Assembly (NCBI GenBank): GCA_012026835.1
Contig: VEPN01000022.1
Coordinates: 1 to 47,481, forward strand
Length of the DNA: 47,481 nt
Reading direction: 5' to 3'
Source: Candidatus Methanoperedens sp.
Lineage (GTDB): Archaea > Halobacteriota > Methanosarcinia > Methanosarcinales > Methanoperedenaceae
Below the pieces are notes generated by a model that saw nothing but the letters and a program-made list of their open reading frames with translations, did no database searches and was not told the origin of the DNA. Positions 7,925 through 16,708 of this stretch are shown piece by piece. A program made the translations under genes and the position numbers. How positions within the stretch are numbered: position 1 is the first letter of the stretch; the number at the start of each line of letters is the position of its first letter.

Positions 7925-9058
7925 CTAATGTATTTTGTTACCATCCAGCGTAGCAGATGTCCAAAGATCCCAGTCATTATCCGGCAGTTTCTGGAGATTA
8001 TCCATATCAAATTTTTGCCTGTTAATATTATAGTCGTCATAAAACCCGTTAGGGATTTCATAGACTTCCTTCGTATCAGGGTCATAAACCCTGTCATTCC
8101 CAAGGATTACGTCGCTTCTTTTTTCAGAGATTATATCATCTGCCCTGTCCCTGTTTTCCCAGGAACTTATTATTATATCCGATGTTTCTGAAAGTGTTTT
8201 CCCGGCTCTTAGAACGCCTTGAGTCGCCTGTGCCTGCTGTGCGAGGCAATTATTAACGTAGGATTGTGAAAGCGAGAAGCTTCCGATGCCTTCAGTCAGC
8301 TTTCCCTGCATGGTTTTGAATTCGTCCTTCTTTGCAGATATCCCTATAAAAGAAAAGGCATAACCGATCCCGCTTCCGGGTGAACCCGAGGCTGGAAGCA
8401 ACGGTGCAACTGTGACATAAAATTGCCCTTCTGCCAATTTGCCATCCTGGGTGAACAAAGCACGTATTATTTTCGTGTCTCCCAGAACAATTGATTGAGT
8501 TTTATTTGAGGAGATAATTTCAATGTCCTTAAGTTCCGGCGTCTGCTGCATGAAGTTCTTTGCTATTTTTGTTTGTGCAATTAAATGGAATTGAGTTAAA
8601 AAGTTCTCAGGAGTAAGTGGATCAATTACAGGCATTTCATACCAGATTATCGGATATCCACCCAAATCCATATACTGTTTATCAACCGTCTTTTGGCCAT
8701 CTGTTAAATAAACAGGACCGACCTCACCAAAGAAAAATATCTGAGTTTCAGGCGCATCTTTATCCCTTATAAGGAACGAGAACGTGGAGCACGAACCGGC
8801 AGTAACGATTTCCCATCCGGCAGGTTTCTTTATTGAAAAGAACCCCCCATCATAAGTTTCCAGTTGGATCATTTCGGCAGGGTTGTTGACTTTGACGGAT
8901 GATACATTTTCAGGGAGGTTTCCTGTGGGCAGGGAACTTTGTTCCTGTGCAGCGCCGGGAAGCTTTTCATTAGTATCCACGCATCCACCGGTTAAAACAA
9001 GCCCTGTGAGAAAGATGCCGACAATAAGGGTATTCCTAATTATACTCATAACAATCAT
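7925..9058 (-). CDS. Putative secreted lipoprotein, unrecognised family
   Basis: The 377-residue product starts with a hydrophobic signal segment ending in a lipobox (LTGGC, Cys about residue 26), after which the mature protein would be lipid-anchored outside the membrane. The rest is a mixed soluble domain with no catalytic motif that I recognise; the C-terminal part carries a VYDPDTKEVYEIPNGFY segment seen in uncharacterised prokaryotic secreted proteins. A second in-frame ATG at 9049 would give a slightly shorter signal peptide; neither start has a clear SD. It is convergent with the winged-helix gene and appears monocistronic. Confidence 0.65.
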   Translation of the reverse strand: MIVMSIIRNTLIVGIFLTGLVLTGGCVDTNEKLPGAAQEQSSLPTGNLPENVSSVKVNNPAEMIQLETYDGGFFSIKKPAGWEIVTAGSCSTFSFLIRDKDAPETQIFFFGEVGPVYLTDGQKTVDKQYMDLGGYPIIWYEMPVIDPLTPENFLTQFHLIAQTKIAKNFMQQTPELKDIEIISSNKTQSIVLGDTKIIRALFTQDGKLAEGQFYVTVAPLLPASGSPGSGIGYAFSFIGISAKKDEFKTMQGKLTEGIGSFSLSQSYVNNCLAQQAQATQGVLRAGKTLSETSDIIISSWENRDRADDIISEKRSDVILGNDRVYDPDTKEVYEIPNGFYDDYNINRQKFDMDNLQKLPDNDWDLWTSATLDGNKIH

Positions 9059-9176
9059 AACAATTGTATTCCAGCTTAAAATAACTTGCTGAGAACGAAA
9101 GCCAAAGAAACCAACATATCTATTTCAGCAGCGGGATAAGAAAATGCATTTATACTTTCCTATATGTGAACAAAAC

Positions 9177-9196
9177 TCTATATTCCCTAATATAGA
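9177..9196 (-). terminator. Hairpin downstream of the radical SAM gene
   Basis: TCTATATT and AATATAGA form a perfect eight-base-pair stem with a CCCT loop, 12 bases past the radical SAM stop codon on the minus strand. A short TTTTG run follows in the direction of transcription. The position suits a transcription end; the surrounding 150 bases between the two genes contain nothing else recognisable. Confidence 0.4.
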
Positions 9197-9208
9197 ATAA
9201 GATACATC

Positions 9209-10843
9209 TTATAATTTTATATATCCCAGTAATTCCTTCTTAATCCCGCTTCTCTTAAAAACATCCTCCTTATCCGTATAGGGTCTTCCAATCACTATCT
9301 TCCCGGCCAGTTTCCTCCCCACGCCAGGTATCTGCTCTACTACCTTCAGCTCCGCCCGGTTAATGTCAATAGGTACAGGTATCCCTGTTATCGACCTGTG
9401 CCCGTGTCCCGTCACCATTATGTCATAAGACCTATTCAGCTCAAGCTGCGCCGGGACGCCAACAAGGAGCGGGTACGTGGCAAGCTGCCGTCCGAATGTT
9501 ATCCTGTCGAAAATCTCCGTCCTTACATCCTTTATGACAGTCCCGGCAGGAGCAACGCGGCGAAGCATCGGAAGGTCTATCTCGTTCCTGATTTTCTCTT
9601 TGTAGCGAAGGAACAGGTCTTTATTTTTTGTTACAAGTTCCTCATGCCCGAACATGGGAGTACCCGTAAAAGTCATCACCTGCCTGATATTCACCCTGCG
9701 CACCATAAGATTACTATTGAGTACTTTTTTCATGAATTCAAAGTTCAATTCAAAGGTTTCTTTAGTCTCCCTCTTTAGCCCATGTACAAAATTGATCCCC
9801 GGCAAAAGTTCCGGAAGACCGCTTGCCCCCCGCGAAGCACCAACCCCATTTAAGAGTCTTATCGCTTCAAATACATCATCAGGCGAAGCTTTCAAATCGT
9901 TTGCTTTTATTACACCGGGGTCTGCGCTTTCCATACCAAGCGCGGCCACATCGCCTGAGGTGTGGTATTTTATTATGGTCTCTGCAATCAGGCGCGATTC
10001 TTCAGGGAACCTTGCCAACGTTACGGGATTTGCATTATCCATATGAAGGACTTCAAGCTGCGGCGCCGCATTCCTTATACCTTTATAAAGCTCCTCGATC
10101 GCGTCCGGGTTGGGAATACCGTTTTCTGCCCTGTACATGAAGAGATCCGGCTGCCTGCCAATCCTGAAATACCTTGTTCCTTCCCGGTAAAGTGCAAAAA
10201 CCTCCTTTATCACATCCCTGACTTCCCGGTAATCCGGCTTCCCATAGAACGGTTCCGTGCAAAAAGAACAATGCGAATTGCGCGGGCAGCCGCGATATGT
10301 CTCAAGCTCGCACATCACATAGGGGTAGTCCGGGTGCTGGCGGATTATGAATGCCCCCTTTTCTCCCCATTCTGCTATCTCAGATGTGCTCCTCATCCTG
10401 TGTACCACGCTGTCCGGGTCTTTGGGATCATCCAGCAAATCATAGATAAAAGCCTCGATGTCTTTCTTTGCAAGGGTAATTCCGGGTATTGCAAGTTCTA
10501 TTGCCGATGTGCCTCCTTCATCCCCGAAACCCAGCCTGATCGGCCCCCCGATTATCTTTGTCCCTTCAAGATGCGAAAGCTCGTTTATCTCCCTCATGCT
10601 TATGGGAGTTGCCCTGAGGTATTTTCCAGGGACAGTCGTGCCCGCAACTATGATTACCAGGTCGAATACGAGTCCCTCTCTACCCTTGCGGATCTGGTCA
10701 ATCGTGCGATAAAAAATATCTGTTTTTTTTATCCCTTTTTCGACCAGAGCCCCGGCTATATACCTCGGGTAGGGCGATATATAAGGCGGCACGCCAAGGC
10801 ATGCTGGTTCATCCACGTATCCGTCGATTATCAGGGCACGCAT
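9209..10843 (-). CDS. Radical SAM protein with C-terminal HhH (COG1031-like)
   Basis: This 544-residue protein has an N-terminal Rossmann-like part resembling B12-binding domains (about 1-130), a radical SAM core, and a C-terminal helix-hairpin-helix with IPGVGRKLAGK (about 510-520). That order fits the archaeal COG1031 group of unknown substrate. The cluster cysteines are C186, C192 and C195, a C-x5-C-x2-C spacing instead of the common C-x3-C-x2-C, followed by TEPFYGKP. The HhH suggests contact with nucleic acid, so an RNA- or DNA-modifying role is possible but unproven. It diverges from the PmbA-like gene across only 40 bases. Confidence 0.8.
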   Translation of the reverse strand: MRALIIDGYVDEPACLGVPPYISPYPRYIAGALVEKGIKKTDIFYRTIDQIRKGREGLVFDLVIIVAGTTVPGKYLRATPISMREINELSHLEGTKIIGGPIRLGFGDEGGTSAIELAIPGITLAKKDIEAFIYDLLDDPKDPDSVVHRMRSTSEIAEWGEKGAFIIRQHPDYPYVMCELETYRGCPRNSHCSFCTEPFYGKPDYREVRDVIKEVFALYREGTRYFRIGRQPDLFMYRAENGIPNPDAIEELYKGIRNAAPQLEVLHMDNANPVTLARFPEESRLIAETIIKYHTSGDVAALGMESADPGVIKANDLKASPDDVFEAIRLLNGVGASRGASGLPELLPGINFVHGLKRETKETFELNFEFMKKVLNSNLMVRRVNIRQVMTFTGTPMFGHEELVTKNKDLFLRYKEKIRNEIDLPMLRRVAPAGTVIKDVRTEIFDRITFGRQLATYPLLVGVPAQLELNRSYDIMVTGHGHRSITGIPVPIDINRAELKVVEQIPGVGRKLAGKIVIGRPYTDKEDVFKRSGIKKELLGYIKL

Positions 10844-10883
10844 AGGTTATCTTTATCGTGCTTTAATTTAATTAACCATTCCC
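10844..10883. promoter_or_regulatory. Compact divergent promoter, radical SAM / PmbA genes
   Basis: Only 40 bases separate the two oppositely directed ATGs. The centre is A+T-rich (TTTAATTTAATTAA at about 10861-10874) and self-complementary in part. There is no room for two separate promoters with leaders, so the core elements probably overlap and the mRNAs are short-leadered or leaderless. Confidence 0.4.
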
Positions 10884-12203
10884 ATGGATGACATTTTTGA
10901 CATCGCGCACAAGGCTCTTGTTTATGCAGAAAAAGCAGGGGCAGATGAAACAGAGATATTTTGCGTAAAAGGCAGGTCAGTAACTATCGATGTGCACAGG
11001 GACGAAATCGACCTTGCGAAAGAGAGCCTGCTCTCTGGCATCGGCATCAGGGCAATAGTCAACGGTGCTGTAGGTTTTTCAAGCACGAACGATATTCCGC
11101 GCATAAAGGAAGCCTGCATCCTTGCAGTAAAATCAGCACGTATAAGGCAAAACGATCCGCAATGGTCAGGGTTTCCTGAAAAAAAGAAGCTGCCGGAAGT
11201 TATAGGTATTTTTGATAAAAAGATTGAAGGCATTGAGATTGAGTCATGCATTGATCTTACTATGGAGCTCATCGATGGAGCAAAAACGATTTCCTCTGTG
11301 ATGCCAACTGCCGGGCATTTTTCCTGTGCAGGTTCAACCCAGTTAATATTGAATTCAAGGGGTGTAGAAATTGAAGAGCATGAGACCGTGGTCCAGGCTT
11401 CCGTGGATACGACCACTAAGGGAACAGATATATCGACGGCCTCGGAGTTCGATGTTTCAAGGAAACTTGATATTGATTTTTTCAAGGTGGGAGAAAAGGC
11501 TTCCCTTCTGGCAAAGAGATCACAAAAAGGCATCCATATTGAAACAATGGATACGCCGGTGCTCCTTGAACCCCTGGCGTTTGCGGATATTCTTGAAAAC
11601 ACGCTTTTGCCTTCATTGAATGCAGATAACGTGCAGAAAGGCCGGTCATCCCTGATAGGGAAAATCAACAGCAGGATCGCCGCCCCTGATCTGTCCCTTA
11701 TCGACGACGGCACATTTCCGGGAGGAATTGGGACAGCTTCATCGGATGATGAGGGGACGCCATCGAAGAGGCGAAATATTGTAAAAAACGGTGCTCTTCG
11801 ATCGTTCCTTTATGACTGTTACACGGCTGGAAAAGAGAAAAAAGAAAGTACAGGTAATGCGGTAAGATCTTCATTTACCTCAACACCCGGAATAAGTATT
11901 CGTAATCTTGTGGTTGAATACCCAAATTCTGATATTATTGCCGGGACACGGGATGGCGTTATCGTAAACACAGTTATCGGCGCACATACAGCGAATCCGA
12001 TATCTGGCGATTTTTCGGTAGAGGCACGAAATTCATTCGTGATCAAGAATGGCAATATCGGGTCACCCATCAAATCCATAATGATCTCAGGAAATATATT
12101 TGATATGCTCTCAAGTATCGACGGCATAGGAAAGGATGTAAGAAAAGTGGGAAATGTTATTACTCCGACTGTGCGGGTTTCGAAAATGAGGGTGGTAGGG
12201 TAA
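10884..12203 (+). CDS. PmbA/TldE-like member of the TldD/PmbA family
   Basis: The 439-residue protein aligns along its whole length with TldD/PmbA proteins, which form a cytoplasmic heterodimeric metallopeptidase (TldD active, TldE/PmbA non-catalytic) acting on peptides. The N-terminal domain has the AGADETEIF and SGIGIRA elements, and the C-terminal domain the SSDDEGTPSKR segment typical of PmbA. I see no HExxxH zinc site, which supports the PmbA rather than TldD side. No tldD partner lies in the window. The stop is ten bases from that of the convergent inositol-phosphate synthase gene. Confidence 0.85.
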   Translation: MDDIFDIAHKALVYAEKAGADETEIFCVKGRSVTIDVHRDEIDLAKESLLSGIGIRAIVNGAVGFSSTNDIPRIKEACILAVKSARIRQNDPQWSGFPEKKKLPEVIGIFDKKIEGIEIESCIDLTMELIDGAKTISSVMPTAGHFSCAGSTQLILNSRGVEIEEHETVVQASVDTTTKGTDISTASEFDVSRKLDIDFFKVGEKASLLAKRSQKGIHIETMDTPVLLEPLAFADILENTLLPSLNADNVQKGRSSLIGKINSRIAAPDLSLIDDGTFPGGIGTASSDDEGTPSKRRNIVKNGALRSFLYDCYTAGKEKKESTGNAVRSSFTSTPGISIRNLVVEYPNSDIIAGTRDGVIVNTVIGAHTANPISGDFSVEARNSFVIKNGNIGSPIKSIMISGNIFDMLSSIDGIGKDVRKVGNVITPTVRVSKMRVVG

Positions 12204-12212
12204 GAGAGAGTC

Positions 12213-13277
12213 TTATTCTTTTATAAACTTCTCAAGCTGTTCCCGCGCATCCTGCTCCCGCATCTGCTGCGGGGGATGCTTCATGAAATAAGCCGATGCA
12301 GGCAATATCGGGCCGCCTATCTTTCTATCAAGCGCTATTTTAGCTATGCGTATTGCATCCACTACAACACCCGCGCTATTGGGGCTGTCCTCTACCGATA
12401 GTTTCAGGTCAATATAGGCCGGGACATCCCCGAATAACCTGAAATCCATCTTCAGGTGGCATATCTTATTATCATTGAGACAATCAATGCATCCGTTTGG
12501 CCCGGCATAGACGTATGCATCATACGGTATCTGTGAAGCCACAGATTCGGTTTTGGAAATCTTCTTGGATTTTAGCCTCGACTGGTCGGTCATGTTGCGA
12601 AAATCTGTATTTCCTCCGATATTCAACTGGTATGTGCTGTCGATTTTTGCGCCCCTATCGACGATCATCTGTGTCAGCGTCCTGTGTACGATAGTTGCCC
12701 CCACAAGGCTTTTAATATCATCCCCTATTACGGGAAGTCTTGATTTCCTGAATTTTTCAGCCCACTGCACGTTAGAAGCAATAAAAACCGGGATGCAGTT
12801 TATAAAAGCGCATCCCGCTTCAAGAGCCTGGGATGCGTACCATTTTACAGCCTCTTCAGAACCTACGGGCAGGTAATTTATCAATATATCGGTTTTTGTC
12901 TTCTTCAAGACAGATGCGACATCTACTGGTTTTTGTTTCTCATCAACGAGAAAATAATCTTTCATATGGGGAGCGACACCATCAAGAACCTGCCCTTTCA
13001 TAACTTCGACACCAAGCTCAGGCATATCTGAAAATTTTTTTGTACAATTAGGTTCCGAAAAAATCGCCCTGGAAATATCAGTTCCTGTTTTGCGCCTGTC
13101 AATATCAAATGCTGCTACAGGTTTTATGTCGGATATAAGATAGTTGCCAAGGGAATTATGCATTAACCCAGGGACAAGCTCATCTGAGTTTTTTATATCC
13201 TTATAGTATTCAAGCCCCTGAATCAGCGAGGAAGCGCAATTACCAATACCTGCGATTGCAATACGAATATCTGCCAT
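12213..13277 (-). CDS. Inositol-1-phosphate synthase (archaeal type)
   Basis: The 354-residue enzyme converts glucose 6-phosphate to 1L-myo-inositol 1-phosphate with NAD. The N-terminus has the dinucleotide-binding sequence GIGNCASSL. A lysine- and asparagine-rich catalytic half includes the NIGGNTDF segment, and the length fits the short archaeal/actinobacterial form. The ATG at 13277 is chosen over a GTG 12 bases upstream because GGTGGG just before it is a good SD. It lies 43 bases downstream of the CDP-alcohol phosphotransferase gene on the same strand. Together the two supply and attach inositol phosphate for archaeal inositol lipids, a pairing known in methanogens. Confidence 0.92.
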   Translation of the reverse strand: MADIRIAIAGIGNCASSLIQGLEYYKDIKNSDELVPGLMHNSLGNYLISDIKPVAAFDIDRRKTGTDISRAIFSEPNCTKKFSDMPELGVEVMKGQVLDGVAPHMKDYFLVDEKQKPVDVASVLKKTKTDILINYLPVGSEEAVKWYASQALEAGCAFINCIPVFIASNVQWAEKFRKSRLPVIGDDIKSLVGATIVHRTLTQMIVDRGAKIDSTYQLNIGGNTDFRNMTDQSRLKSKKISKTESVASQIPYDAYVYAGPNGCIDCLNDNKICHLKMDFRLFGDVPAYIDLKLSVEDSPNSAGVVVDAIRIAKIALDRKIGGPILPASAYFMKHPPQQMREQDAREQLEKFIKE

Positions 13278-13320
13278 TTTAATACCCACCAGTGATAACC
13301 TTAATTCGACTTAAAAGTTG

Positions 13321-13890
13321 TTATTTAAGTATTCTCCTAACATGTATAACTCTCTGGAAAACTGTTATAAAGGAAACTACGGCAACAAGAAGGATAGCCC
13401 AGTTGATCATATAAAGAAAAGCCCCAATTACGAGAATTATTACCCTTACTGCCCTTTCTCCGATTCCCACGCTGGCATTTGCGCCTGCTGCCTCGGCTCG
13501 CGCCCTCGTATAGCTGACCATGTAAGAGCCTACAATGGCAATAGCTCCGATGAACCAATCGGGAAAAGGCGAAAAAGCGGTCAATCCCCCATACATCGCT
13601 CCTATTATGATAACTGCGTCGGCAAACCTGTCGCAGACGGAATCCAGGAAGCCTCCAAATGGGGTAATACGGTTATTCTCCCGGGCAACGGCCCCGTCAA
13701 GGGCGTCAAAAAAACCGCTTAAAAGAAGAAGAATCCCTGCTGTTACAACCTCTCTCTTTGCAAAATAAAAACCGGAAATAAGACTTATTACCAGACCAAA
13801 GATCGTCAGGGTGTTCGGGTTGAAAACGACAGCACTTTTTGCTATAGGTCTTAATATGAACCGGGTGTATTCTTTTATCTTTACTAGCAT
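13321..13890 (-). CDS. Archaetidylinositol phosphate synthase (CDP-alcohol phosphotransferase)
   Basis: This 189-residue membrane enzyme has the full CDP-alcohol phosphotransferase motif: D62, D65-G66, A69-R70, G79, D83 and D87. Several hydrophobic segments (about 28-45, 49-63, 95-110 and 140-175) fit the usual six-helix fold. Family knowledge plus the adjacent inositol-phosphate synthase points to transfer of inositol phosphate onto CDP-archaeol, giving archaetidylinositol phosphate. A different head-group alcohol cannot be excluded from motif alone. The small membrane-protein gene 38 bases upstream may be in the same transcript. Confidence 0.85.
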   Translation of the reverse strand: MLVKIKEYTRFILRPIAKSAVVFNPNTLTIFGLVISLISGFYFAKREVVTAGILLLLSGFFDALDGAVARENNRITPFGGFLDSVCDRFADAVIIIGAMYGGLTAFSPFPDWFIGAIAIVGSYMVSYTRARAEAAGANASVGIGERAVRVIILVIGAFLYMINWAILLVAVVSFITVFQRVIHVRRILK

Positions 13891-13928
13891 TAGTTTGTTG
13901 TTGCTTTGAAAGCTAATATTGTTTTTGA

Positions 13929-14273
13929 TTATTTTATGCTTCGAAAGATCGTACCCACAAAAGCTATCATCGTCAGGGCAAGGGCCAGACCAAAAAATTC
14001 CTGAATGTTTTCAGTTAGAGGATTATAATAGAATAATAGGTGTGGGATATAAATTAAAGATACATGGATTATCAGTAAAAAAGCAAATACAGCAAGCAAT
14101 ATGAACGCATTTCTAAATTCTCCGTACTTCAAAAAGATCCTTGATCTCAATATATCGGGGTCTTTTTTCCGTAAGTATATTACGATATATATCAATAAAA
14201 AAAACGTTATTATGGCTATAGGAAGAACCACGATTTCATTCACAACTTCAAAAACGTTTTTTAATTCAGTCAT
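13929..14273 (-). CDS. Small membrane protein, unknown
   Basis: The 114-residue product has three clear hydrophobic helices (about 14-34, 55-75 and 90-108) separated by short charged loops such as RKKDPDILRSR. I recognise no family. It lies directly upstream of the inositol-lipid genes on the same strand and diverges from the siroheme operon over 47 bases. Its base composition is more A+T-rich than its neighbours. A role with the lipid genes is only suggested by position. Confidence 0.55.
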   Translation of the reverse strand: MTELKNVFEVVNEIVVLPIAIITFFLLIYIVIYLRKKDPDILRSRIFLKYGEFRNAFILLAVFAFLLIIHVSLIYIPHLLFYYNPLTENIQEFFGLALALTMIAFVGTIFRSIK

Positions 14274-14320
14274 ATTATTATATCCATATGCATGCTAATT
14301 AAATAAATTTATCTGATAAC

Positions 14321-14779
14321 ATGGACAAAATTAATATAAGTCTTTTGAAATCCACCCAGGATGGAATCCCGATAGTAGATAAGCCCTTCGAACAGATCGC
14401 CGGTGAACTTGGAATATCCGAGGATGAAGTATTGGACAGGCTTGGAACAATGATTAAGGAAGGAATAATAAGGCGTTTTGGTGCTTCCATCGGCCACAGG
14501 GTTATTGGCATAACAGCAAATGCCATGTGTACATGGAATGTTCCTGATGACCGTGTTGAAGAGGTAGGGGCAATAATGGCAGGTTTTTCGCAGGTTACGC
14601 ATTGCTACGAACGCCCGCGTTACCCGGACTGGAAATATAACCTTTTTACGATGATCCATGCATACTCCCGCGATGAGTGTGAAAAAATAGCAAAAGAGAT
14701 CTCTCTTGCAACAGGTATCAGGGATTACAGCATACTGTTCAGTGAGAGGGAATTCAAGAAAACCGGTGTAAGGTTATGA
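14321..14779 (+). CDS. ahbB: Siroheme decarboxylase subunit, AhbB-like
   Basis: This 152-residue Lrp/AsnC-like protein belongs to the AhbA/AhbB family, which decarboxylates siroheme to didecarboxysiroheme in the alternative heme pathway of archaea and sulfate reducers. An N-terminal winged helix (about 20-60) precedes a ligand domain with HCYERPRYPDW followed by YNLFTMIH; the CYERP and YNLFTM pattern is nearer to AhbB than AhbA. The next gene, precorrin-2 dehydrogenase, overlaps it by ATGA, which supports the pathway assignment. The usual AhbA partner is not next to it and would have to lie elsewhere. Confidence 0.8.
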   Translation: MDKINISLLKSTQDGIPIVDKPFEQIAGELGISEDEVLDRLGTMIKEGIIRRFGASIGHRVIGITANAMCTWNVPDDRVEEVGAIMAGFSQVTHCYERPRYPDWKYNLFTMIHAYSRDECEKIAKEISLATGIRDYSILFSEREFKKTGVRL

Positions 14780-15420
14780 ATGATTTCCTTCCAATAATGA
14801 TCGATCTTGCGGAAAGAGAGGTTGTTATATTCGGGGGTGGCGACGTGGGGGAACGTAAAGCAAAGTTTTTTTGCGATCATGCTATCGTAACAGTTATTAG
14901 CAGGGACTTCACATCCCAATTAGACAAACTTTCTGAGGATAAAAAAATAAAACTTATAAAGGTAAAAGACCTGACAGAACCGGAGATCTGCGAATACATG
15001 AAAAACGCTTTTATTGTAATCCCGGCCACGAATAATGCACTTTTAAATGAGAAGGTTTCCTGGATGGCAGGCCAGGGCGGGAAGCTTGTGAACAGGGTCG
15101 ACGGCATAGGGGATATTATTATCCCGTCGGTAATAGAGCGGGGTGATATCATAATAGGCATCTCAACTCTCGGACAGAGCCCTGCACTTTCTAAATATAT
15201 CCGGCATAAAATCGAAACTGTAGTGACACCCGAATTCAAAGAAATGTCGCGGCTCCAGAACGAAATCCGGGAAATCTTAAAATCCCGGATTCATGACCAG
15301 AAAGAACGCAAGGAAATCCTCTGGAATATCCTTGATGATGAGAATGTTTGGAAAGCATTCGGGGAATCCTATGAAAAGGCATATAAAGTAGCGTTAAAAC
15401 ATATAGATAGGACAGGATAG
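14776..15420 (+). CDS. Precorrin-2 dehydrogenase / siroheme synthase (Met8/CysG-N type)
   Basis: The 214-residue protein oxidises precorrin-2 to sirohydrochlorin with NAD, and some family members also insert iron to give siroheme. The NAD-binding loop GGGDVGERK spans about residues 20-28, and VNRVDGIGDIIIPS (about 109-122) contains the conserved aspartate. A C-terminal helical domain follows. It lacks the methyltransferase half of CysG, as archaeal forms do. It is coupled by overlap to the AhbB-like gene and precedes hemA by 10 bases, so the operon covers both early tetrapyrrole supply and the siroheme branch. Confidence 0.9.
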   Translation: MNDFLPIMIDLAEREVVIFGGGDVGERKAKFFCDHAIVTVISRDFTSQLDKLSEDKKIKLIKVKDLTEPEICEYMKNAFIVIPATNNALLNEKVSWMAGQGGKLVNRVDGIGDIIIPSVIERGDIIIGISTLGQSPALSKYIRHKIETVVTPEFKEMSRLQNEIREILKSRIHDQKERKEILWNILDDENVWKAFGESYEKAYKVALKHIDRTG

Positions 15421-15430
15421 GAGAATCTTA

Positions 15431-16687
15431 ATGAGTGAAATATCAAGCATGCTTATAACGCATACCAAGGCGACTATCGATGAAATGGAAGGCGCATGGC
15501 ATGGCGGCGTAGACCAGATGCTGGTCCGCCTTAAGTCACATGAGCTCGTCGAGGAATGTGCAGTTCTTAAAACATGCAACCGTGTTGAGGTTTATGTGGT
15601 CTCTCCCAAAGGGAGCAAGGTGCTTTTCGAATTCGCAAAAAGGATGAAAGTTTCTTCGAGAATTGTTGATTTCCTTGACCACGACGAGTCAATCAGGCAT
15701 CTCATGCGCGTGACCTCCGGACTTGAATCGATGATAGTAGGTGAAGACCAGATACTCGGCCAGGTAAAAGAACTGTTCATGATGGCAAAGAAGGCTGGAG
15801 CAATTGGAAAAACGCTTGATACAGCATTCAATAAATCCATCCAGGTCGGGAAACGCGTGCGCAGCGAAACAGGAATAAATAAAGGTTCAGTTTCCATAGG
15901 CTCTGCAGCAGTGGAGCTTGCCGAGGAAAATCTTGGCGGACTTGCAGGTAAAACGGTAATGGTGATCGGCGCAGGTGAGATGGGAACGCTTGTTGCAAAG
16001 GCACTTGCGAATAAAAATATCAAGGTCATTTACGTTGCTAACAGGACATTTGATAAAGCGGAAGCGCTTGCGTGCGAGTTGAACGGCAAAGCCGTCAAGT
16101 ACGATTCGATGCAGGATTTCATCCCTGTATCAGACGTGGTAATAAGCGCTACCTCGGCGCCCCATTTCATACTTACAAGCGAGATAATGTGCGGTATAAT
16201 GGGAAAAGAAGATAAAGAGCTCATGCTTGTCGATATAGGAAATCCGCGTAACATCGAAAGCAGTGTCGGGAATATTCAGGGTGTTACCCTTTACAACATC
16301 GATGATCTAAAAAGCATCAGCGATGCAAATCTTGCAAAACGGAAGGAAGAGGCCAAGAAAGCAAAACTCATCATAGAAGAGGAAATCATCCTCCTGAAGA
16401 AACAGTATAAGCGCCAGCAGGCTGACAGCATAATCTCCTCCCTTTATTCAATGGTTGAAAATATCAGGGAAAAGGAGTGCGGGGAGGCAATAAACAAACT
16501 TAAGGCCAGGCATACGATAGGGGATATTGAGCGCGAAGTGCTGGACGATATGACCCATTCATTTGCAAACCAGATCCTTGCAGAACCTACAAAGATATTG
16601 AGGAATGCTGCAGAACATGATGATGAGCGGTTCCTGGATACTGTGGCAGAGCTTTTTAAATTGAACGGGGCCAAAGGGAAGAAGTAG
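15431..16687 (+). CDS. hemA: Glutamyl-tRNA reductase
   Basis: This 418-residue enzyme reduces glutamyl-tRNA to glutamate-1-semialdehyde, the first committed step of tetrapyrrole synthesis (heme, F430, cobamides). The catalytic cysteine is C49 in LKTCNRVEVY. The substrate region has GEDQILGQVKE, and the NADPH domain begins at VMVIGAGEMG. A long C-terminal helix and dimerisation domain complete the usual length. It is the last gene of a three-gene operon with the AhbB-like and precorrin-2 dehydrogenase genes, with SD AGGAG before the ATG. The downstream hem genes (B, C, L) are not in the window. Confidence 0.95.
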   Translation: MSEISSMLITHTKATIDEMEGAWHGGVDQMLVRLKSHELVEECAVLKTCNRVEVYVVSPKGSKVLFEFAKRMKVSSRIVDFLDHDESIRHLMRVTSGLESMIVGEDQILGQVKELFMMAKKAGAIGKTLDTAFNKSIQVGKRVRSETGINKGSVSIGSAAVELAEENLGGLAGKTVMVIGAGEMGTLVAKALANKNIKVIYVANRTFDKAEALACELNGKAVKYDSMQDFIPVSDVVISATSAPHFILTSEIMCGIMGKEDKELMLVDIGNPRNIESSVGNIQGVTLYNIDDLKSISDANLAKRKEEAKKAKLIIEEEIILLKKQYKRQQADSIISSLYSMVENIREKECGEAINKLKARHTIGDIEREVLDDMTHSFANQILAEPTKILRNAAEHDDERFLDTVAELFKLNGAKGKK

Positions 16688-16708
16688 CTAATAACAAATT
16701 TTGGCATC

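Noticed and set aside
9962-10891. Open frame of 309 codons opposite the radical SAM gene
   Set aside because: It is the antisense shadow of a gene with clear motifs; its composition is cysteine- and arginine-rich as such shadows are.
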